This document shows, in pieces, positions 59,243-64,000 of a DNA stretch of 64,000 bases (positions are counted from its first letter, which is position 1; each line of letters begins with the position of its first letter). The notes beneath the pieces are model-generated. The model was not told where the DNA came from. It was given only the letters and a program-made list of their open reading frames with translations, and did not search any database. Both the position numbers and the translations under genes were made by a program. Origin of the DNA: Actinocatenispora comari. GTDB taxonomy: Bacteria; Actinomycetota; Actinomycetes; Mycobacteriales; Micromonosporaceae. Where the stretch lies: assembly GCF_017312725.1 (NCBI RefSeq), contig NZ_BOPO01000150.1, positions 124,001 through 188,000 on the forward strand, written 5' to 3'.

Positions 59243-60346
59243 TCAGCGGTCGGCCGGGAAGGCGACGGTGATGTCGAGCCCGCCGGCGGGCCGCGGGTGG
59301 GCGGTGAGCGTCGCCTGATGGGAACCGGCGATCGCCGCGACGATGGCCAGGCCCAGCCCGTGACCGTCGCGGTGTCGGAGGCGTGGCCCACCGGCCCGTT
59401 GGAACGGCCGGAAGATCCGGTCCAGGTCCTCCGGCGCGATCACGGGCCCGGTGTTGCGGACCGCGATGGTCGCCTCCCCGCCCGCGGCCCGGCCGGTGAC
59501 GACCTCGACCGTACCGTCGGCCTGGTTGTGCCGGATCGCGTTGTCGACGAGGTTCGCGACGAGCAGCTCCACCAGCCGCCGGTCGCCGGTGGCCGGGGCC
59601 GCGCCGAGCCCGGCGTCGATCCGGACGCCGCGCTCGTCGGCCTCGGCGCGGCGGCCGGCGAGTACCTGCTCGGTGAGCTGGGCGAGGTCGAACGGGTCCC
59701 GGTGCTCGATGCCGCGTTCGCTGGTGGCGAGGACGAGCAGGGCGTCGATGAGCCGCTCCTGTTGCGCGCCGAGTTCGACCGCCTCCGTGCAGGCGGCGCG
59801 CAGCGACGCCAGGTCGGCGTGCGGGTCGGCGAGGGCGACCTGAAGCAGCGTCCGCTGGCCCGCGAGCGGGGTACGCAGCTCGTGCGAGGCGTTCGCCACG
59901 AAGTGACGTTGTGCGGTGAACGCCGACTCCAACCGGCTCAACAGGTCGTTGAGCGTGGTACCGAGCCGGGTGAGCTCGTCGTCGGGCCCGCGAACCGTGA
60001 GGCGCTGGTTGAGGTTGGTGGCCGAGATTCGTTGCGCGGTGGTGGTGATGGCGTGCAGCGGGCGCAGGAACCGGCCGGCGAGCCACCAGGCGCCGACCAG
60101 CGCGACCACCGCGGCGGCCAGGCCGACCAGCGCCGGGCCGGCGTCGAACCGGCTGCTGGCGTCGGCCGTCCCGGGCGCCGTACCGGCGGGAGCACGCGCC
60201 GCGGTGTGGCCGTACAGGAGGTTGGTGGCCAGCAGCACCCCGGCGAGAACCGCGAGGAACAGCCCGGAGTAGAGCAGCGTGAGCTGCGCCCGCAGAACCG
60301 GTCGCCTGGCGCGAAGCAGCGCACCCACTCGTCGTGTCGCGCTCAT
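59243..60346 (-). CDS. Sensor histidine kinase
   Basis: 367 aa. Two membrane helices (LTLLYSGLFLAVLAGVLLAT and LVGLAAAVVALVGAWWLAG) flank a short outer loop of about 30 residues, too small for a folded sensor, as in kinases that sense the membrane or a partner transporter. A HAMP region, the H-box FVANASHELRTPLAGQ, N-box LVANLVDNAIRHN and G-box DGHGLGLAIV follow. The start is one base inside the response-regulator stop. Confidence 0.93.
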   Translation of the reverse strand: MSATRRVGALLRARRPVLRAQLTLLYSGLFLAVLAGVLLATNLLYGHTAARAPAGTAPGTADASSRFDAGPALVGLAAAVVALVGAWWLAGRFLRPLHAITTTAQRISATNLNQRLTVRGPDDELTRLGTTLNDLLSRLESAFTAQRHFVANASHELRTPLAGQRTLLQVALADPHADLASLRAACTEAVELGAQQERLIDALLVLATSERGIEHRDPFDLAQLTEQVLAGRRAEADERGVRIDAGLGAAPATGDRRLVELLVANLVDNAIRHNQADGTVEVVTGRAAGGEATIAVRNTGPVIAPEDLDRIFRPFQRAGGPRLRHRDGHGLGLAIVAAIAGSHQATLTAHPRPAGGLDITVAFPADR

Positions 60347-61008
60347 CAGCTGTCTCCGATCCGGTAGCCGCCCTCCCGGACGGTGTGGATGATGGCGGGT
60401 TCGCCGAGCTTGGCGCGCAGCCGCCGCATGGTGTGCTTGACCGCCGTGGTGAACGGGTCGGCCGCCTCGTCCCAGACCCGTTCGAGCAGTTGCTCGGCGG
60501 AGACGACGACGCCGGGAGTGGTGAGCAGACACTCCAGCAGGGCGAACTCCTTCGGGCTCAGGTCCAGCCGTCGCCCCGCCCGGGTGACCGTCCGGCGGGC
60601 CGGGTCGAGGCTGAGGTCGGCGTAGCCGAGCGTCGGCGGTACGGCGGGGCTCGCCCGGCGGCCGAGGGCGCGGACCCGGGCGACCAGTTCGGCGAAGTCG
60701 AACGGCTTGGGCAGGTAGTCGTCCGCCCCGAGATCGAGGCCCTCCACCCGGTCCTGCACCGTACCGGCCGCGGTGAGCATCAGCACCCGGCTGTCGGCGC
60801 CGTCCGCGACCAGCCGGCGGCAGACGTCGTCGCCGTGCACCCCGGGTAGGTCCCGGTCCAGGATGACCACGTCGTAGCGGGTGAGCGCGAGGTGCTCCAG
60901 CGCGTCCGTGCCGTCCAGGACGACATCCACGGCCATCCCCTCGTGGCGCAGCCCGGTGCCGATCGACCGGGCCAGGACCTCGAAGTCCTCGACCACCAGC
61001 ACCCTCAT
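60346..61008 (-). CDS. OmpR/PhoB-family response regulator
   Basis: 220 aa. Receiver domain with phospho-acceptor Asp 51 in VVILDRDLPGVHG and the conserved Lys in DYLPKPFDF. The C-terminal winged helix is LDLSPKEFALLECLLTTPGV and FTTAVKHTMRRLRAKLGEPA, ending IHTVREGGYRIGDS. It shares an operon with the sensor kinase. Divergent ABC-exporter genes lie 130 bp away across an inverted repeat, so they are the likely regulon. Confidence 0.94.
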   Translation of the reverse strand: MRVLVVEDFEVLARSIGTGLRHEGMAVDVVLDGTDALEHLALTRYDVVILDRDLPGVHGDDVCRRLVADGADSRVLMLTAAGTVQDRVEGLDLGADDYLPKPFDFAELVARVRALGRRASPAVPPTLGYADLSLDPARRTVTRAGRRLDLSPKEFALLECLLTTPGVVVSAEQLLERVWDEAADPFTTAVKHTMRRLRAKLGEPAIIHTVREGGYRIGDS

Positions 61009-61076
61009 CGACGCTCACCTCCGCTGCCGGTGACCCGGTCCGTACTCGTGCACTGGCTTCAGCATCCCCGCTACCG

Positions 61077-61117
61077 GGTCGCAACCGGGTATCAGCGGCC
61101 GCGACGCGGTTGCGACC
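61077..61117. promoter_or_regulatory. Inverted repeat GGTCGCAACCG / CGGTTGCGACC
   Basis: Perfect 11-bp arms at 61077-61087 and 61107-61117, spaced by 19 bp, inside the 130-bp divergent region between the response regulator and ABC exporter genes. Candidate binding site of the response regulator for both promoters. Confidence 0.55.
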
Positions 61118-61138
61118 GCTCGGGCCGTACAACCATCG

Positions 61139-62107
61139 GTGACCCAGCCGACGACCGAACGGACCGAGACCGTGACCGAGCAGAGGATCGAAGTATCCGG
61201 ACTGCGCAAGCGATTCGGGGCCACCCAGGCACTCGACGGGATGAGCTTCACCGTGTCGCCCGGCCGGGTGACCGGCTTCGTCGGGCCCAACGGCGCGGGC
61301 AAGTCGACGACCATCCGGGTGATTCTCGGGTTGGACACCCCGGACGAGGGGCGCGCGCTGGTCGGCGGAGTGCCGTACCGGCGGCTGCGCCGGCCGCTGC
61401 GGCACGTGGGTGCGCTGGTCGACGCGGCCGCCCTGCAACCGAGCCGGACCGGCCGCAACCACCTGCTGTGGCTGGCCCGGTCGCAGCGGCTGCCGGTACG
61501 TCGCATCGACGAGGTGATCGAGCTGGTCGGCCTCGCCGGCGCCGCGCGCCGCAAGGCGGGCGGCTTCTCGCTGGGGATGCGGCAACGGCTCGGCATCGCC
61601 GCCGCGATGCTCGGCGATCCGCCGGTGGTGATCCTGGACGAGCCGTTCAACGGGATGGACCCGGAGGGCATCATCTGGATCCGCCGGTTCCTGCGCTCGC
61701 TCGCCGCGGAGGGCCGCGTGGTGCTGGTGTCCAGCCACCTGATGGGCGAACTGCAGGGCACCGCCGACCAGGTGGTCGTCGTCGGGCGTGGCCGGGTCGT
61801 GGCCGATGCGCCGGTCGACGAACTGGTCGCCGCCGAGTCGGGCGGCCGGGTCCGGCTGCGGACCGCCGAGCCGGCCGAGGCGGCGGCGGCGTTGCGGCGC
61901 GACGGGTTGGCGGCGACCGTCGCGGCCCGCGACACCGTCACCGTGACGGGGGCCGACGCGCAGCGCATCGTGGCCGTACTGGCTCGGTCCGGCGTGCCGT
62001 TCGCCGAGGTGACGAGCCAGCGGGCGAGCCTGGAGGACGTCTATCTGCGGCTCACCTCCGGCGAGTCCGAGTACCGGGCGGTCCTCGACCGGGAGCAGGA
62101 CCGATGA
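61139..62107 (+). CDS. ABC exporter ATP-binding protein
   Basis: 322 aa from GTG 61139 (GTG 61172 is also possible). Walker A GPNGAGKSTTIRVILG, Q-loop near GALVDAAALQPSRTGRNHLL, signature FSLGMRQRLGIAAAM and Walker B PVVILDEPFNGMDPEG. The C-terminal ~80 residues match the tail of bacitracin/daunorubicin-type exporters. Divergent from the two-component system; two permease genes follow with 4-nt overlaps. Confidence 0.92.
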   Translation: MTQPTTERTETVTEQRIEVSGLRKRFGATQALDGMSFTVSPGRVTGFVGPNGAGKSTTIRVILGLDTPDEGRALVGGVPYRRLRRPLRHVGALVDAAALQPSRTGRNHLLWLARSQRLPVRRIDEVIELVGLAGAARRKAGGFSLGMRQRLGIAAAMLGDPPVVILDEPFNGMDPEGIIWIRRFLRSLAAEGRVVLVSSHLMGELQGTADQVVVVGRGRVVADAPVDELVAAESGGRVRLRTAEPAEAAAALRRDGLAATVAARDTVTVTGADAQRIVAVLARSGVPFAEVTSQRASLEDVYLRLTSGESEYRAVLDREQDR

Positions 62108-63663
62108 GCGCCGTCGAGGCACCGACGCGGCCCGGCGGGGACCGCGACGGCGGGCTTCGCTCGGCACTGCGGGCCGAATGGGTGAAGTTTCGTACCGTCC
62201 GCGGCTGGCTGATCGGCCTCGGCGTGGCCGGGCTGCTGTGCGTGCTGCTCACCTACCTGGTGGCCAACGGCATCCACAGCGGAACCTGCACCGGCACCGG
62301 GGTGACGTGCCGCAGCGGGCACCCGCGCGTACCGACCGGGCCGGGCGGCGAGGCGGTCGCGGACAGCTACCGGTACCTGAGCCGCCCGCTCACCGGCGAC
62401 GGCAGCCTCACCGCACAGCTCGCCTCGTTCACCGGGCGGGTCTCCACCAACCCGGTGAACGTCGCCCCGTCGCCGTCCGCGACGCGTCCGGGGCTGGCCG
62501 ACTGGGCCAAGGCCGGCATCCTGCTCACCCCCGACACCACGCCCGGATCGTCGTACGCGGCGGTGCTCGCCACCGGCCGGCACGGGATCCGCTTCCAGTA
62601 CGACTACACCCACGACCGGCCGGGCCGCGGCGCCCCCGCGGCGTCGCGTTGGCTGCGCCTGACCCGGCACGCGGGCACGATCACCGGCTACGAGTCCGCC
62701 GACGGCGTCGCCTGGCACGAGGTGGGCGTCGCCCACCTGGCCGGGCTGCCCGACACCGTGCGGGTCGGGTTGTTCGTGACCTCGCCGGTCTCGTTCCACG
62801 GCCAGACCGGTCGACCCACCCAGGCCACCGCCGGGTTCCGGCACCTCACCGTCACCGGCGCCACCGGGGGTGGCTGGCGAAGCCGTGCCGTCGGTACGAG
62901 CCGGGCCGACTTCTACCCGATCCTCGCCGCCGGCGGCGCCCGCAGCACCGGCGACACCGCCGTACTCACCGGCTCCGGCGACATCGCGCCCGCGGTCGTG
63001 CAGGGCGTGCTCGGCACCAACACCGCCGCGAGCAGCCTGCTGCTCGGCCTGCTCGTCGGCTCGGTCGTGTTGATCGTGCTGGCCGCGCTGTTCGTGACCG
63101 GCGAGTACCGTCGCGGGCTGATCCGCACCACGCTCACCGCCACGCCGAAGCGGGGGCGGGTACTGGCCGCCAAGGCGATCGTGATCGGCGGAGTCGGCTT
63201 CGCGATCGGTGCCCTCGCCGCCGCCGTCGCCATGCCGGTCGGCGACCACATCCTGACCGGCAACGGCGTCTACGTGTTCCCCGCCGGCCCCGGCACCGTG
63301 TCGCGCGTCGTGGTCGGCTGCGGACTGGTCACCGCGCTCGTCGCGGTCGCGGTGCTCGCCCTCGGCGTGATGCTGCGGCGCAGCGCCGGCGCGGTCACCG
63401 CCGGGGTCGTGGTGTTCGTCCTGCCGTACCTGATCGGCGCCAGCCTGCCCGGGACCGCCGAGACGTGGCTGTTTCGCGTCACCCCGGCCGCCGCGTTCTC
63501 GGTGCTCGGCGTACTGCCCCGATCGTCGCTGGTCGACTACCCTTACACGTTCGCCAACGGCTACTACCCGCTGCCACCCTGGGCCGGGCTGCTGGTACTC
63601 GCCGGTTACGTCGCGGTGGCGCTCGGCGCCGCGCGGCTGACGCTGCAGCGGCGGGACGCATGA
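62104..63663 (+). CDS. ABC-2-type permease with an inserted lectin-like extracytoplasmic domain
   Basis: 519 aa. After the amphipathic start WVKFRTVRGWLIGLGVAG and helix 1, an extracytoplasmic segment of about 240 residues precedes the other five helices (SSLLLGLLVGSVVLIVLAAL onward). The insert contains WAKAGILLTPDTTPGSSYAA, RFQYDYTHDRPG and SRWLRLTRHAGTITGYESAD, the layout of concanavalin-like DUF1349 carbohydrate-binding domains. This suggests the exporter contacts a glycan or ligand outside. It overlaps the ATPase and next permease genes by 4 nt. Confidence 0.88.
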   Translation: MSAVEAPTRPGGDRDGGLRSALRAEWVKFRTVRGWLIGLGVAGLLCVLLTYLVANGIHSGTCTGTGVTCRSGHPRVPTGPGGEAVADSYRYLSRPLTGDGSLTAQLASFTGRVSTNPVNVAPSPSATRPGLADWAKAGILLTPDTTPGSSYAAVLATGRHGIRFQYDYTHDRPGRGAPAASRWLRLTRHAGTITGYESADGVAWHEVGVAHLAGLPDTVRVGLFVTSPVSFHGQTGRPTQATAGFRHLTVTGATGGGWRSRAVGTSRADFYPILAAGGARSTGDTAVLTGSGDIAPAVVQGVLGTNTAASSLLLGLLVGSVVLIVLAALFVTGEYRRGLIRTTLTATPKRGRVLAAKAIVIGGVGFAIGALAAAVAMPVGDHILTGNGVYVFPAGPGTVSRVVVGCGLVTALVAVAVLALGVMLRRSAGAVTAGVVVFVLPYLIGASLPGTAETWLFRVTPAAAFSVLGVLPRSSLVDYPYTFANGYYPLPPWAGLLVLAGYVAVALGAARLTLQRRDA

Positions 63664-64000
63664 GTGCCGCGCTGCTCGCCGAGTGGACCAAGCTTCGCAC
63701 CCTTGCCAGCACGGCCTGGCTGCTGCTCGGTACCGCGGTTGCCACCATCGGTGTCGGCGTGGCGGTCGTGGCCGGCACGCACCAGTCGGCGGGCAGCGGA
63801 GTCGTGGATACCACCGCGCTCGCCCTGACCGGCATCGACCTCGGCCAGGCCGTCGTCGTGGTGCTCGCCGTGCTCGCCGTCGCCGAGGAGTACGGCACCG
63901 GCATGGTGCGCACCACGTTCGCCGCGATGCCGCGTCGGATCATCGTGCTCGCCGCCAAGGCGACGACCGTCGCCGCGCTCACCGCCGTCGCCGGAGCGGT
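63660..64000 (+). CDS. Second ABC permease, 3' partial
   Basis: The first 113 residues are visible before the window ends. SAALLAEWTKLRTLASTAWL is the same amphipathic start as in the first permease, then helix TAVATIGVGVAVVAGT and LTGIDLGQAVVVVLAVLAVA. EYGTGMVRTTFAAMPRR matches the ABC-2 motif EYRRGLIRTTLTATPKR of its neighbour. It overlaps the preceding stop (ATGA). Unlike the first permease it shows no domain insert between helices 1 and 2. Confidence 0.85.
   Translation, partial: MSAALLAEWTKLRTLASTAWLLLGTAVATIGVGVAVVAGTHQSAGSGVVDTTALALTGIDLGQAVVVVLAVLAVAEEYGTGMVRTTFAAMPRRIIVLAAKATTVAALTAVAGA

Noticed and set aside
1-64000. CRISPR arrays, tRNA/rRNA genes, insertion sequences, prophage genes
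   Set aside because: Looked for regular spaced repeats, transposase motifs and tRNA-like cloverleaf ends; none could be supported by eye.

Overview
The window is very GC-rich, with strong G/C bias at third codon positions, frequent GTG starts and many 1-8 nt gene overlaps. It also carries actinobacterial families: DUF574 methyltransferase, DUF1330, DUF3995 and LAL regulators. This points to a filamentous actinomycete, plausibly Micromonosporaceae or a relative; that placement is inference. No rRNA, tRNA, CRISPR array or insertion sequence was seen.

Layout. (1) 1-5.6 kb: the 3' part of a class II lanthipeptide locus. It holds a C39-peptidase ABC exporter running in from the left edge, four different mersacidin/lichenicidin-type precursor peptides (the fourth is only 57 aa), a hairpin terminator and a convergent LAL regulator. 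The LanM synthetase is presumably upstream of the window. (2) 5.9-16.9 kb: housekeeping and stress genes. These are GntR-arginase, DUF1330, an AraC regulator, hemerythrin with an AhpD-like protein, DinB, a peptidase E preceded by a 20-codon mini-ORF, a membrane-anchored Hsp70-like protein, an S9 peptidase and a TetR regulator. (3) 17.1-32.0 kb: a compact biosynthetic cluster, the most interesting part of the window. It has three ketosynthases with intact Cys-His-His sites, three ketosynthase-like proteins without the cysteine (chain-length-factor-like), two acyl carrier proteins, a KR, three FabZ-like dehydratase subunits of which only one keeps the catalytic His, a double-hotdog protein, an alpha/beta hydrolase, a DsbA-fold isomerase, a DUF3995 membrane protein and a LuxR-type regulator. 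A divergent alpha-oxoamine synthase reads away from the operon. I interpret this as a highly reducing type II PKS that makes a polyene chain, with a PLP enzyme that could join the chain to an amino acid. (4) 32.3-50.5 kb: HAD phosphatase, a pentapeptide/WD40 protein, an orphan LanC-like cyclase with a CCG zinc motif, APH kinase, SnoaL/TetR, RibD-like reductase, hydrolase, TetR-Lnt, a methyltransferase, a SNF2 helicase-SWIM pair, DUF574 methyltransferase, an archaeal-type DUF120 riboflavin-kinase-like protein and a Rieske lipoprotein. (5) 50.5-57.7 kb: a complete oligopeptide ABC importer (oppA-B-C-D-F order) divergent from a serine beta-lactamase-fold hydrolase. (6) 57.8-64 kb: a membrane esterase, a two-component system, and a divergent ABC exporter. 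One of its permeases carries a lectin-like extracytoplasmic domain; the second runs off the right edge.

Functional logic. The forward genes of region 3 run with mostly 1-4 nt overlaps from the first KS to DUF3995. The KR, third dehydratase, isomerase and LuxR gene lie on the opposite strand and converge on them, so the cluster is two facing operons plus the divergent synthase. The regulators next to regions 1, 3 and 6 are likely local, and several candidate operators (direct or inverted repeats) are listed beside them.
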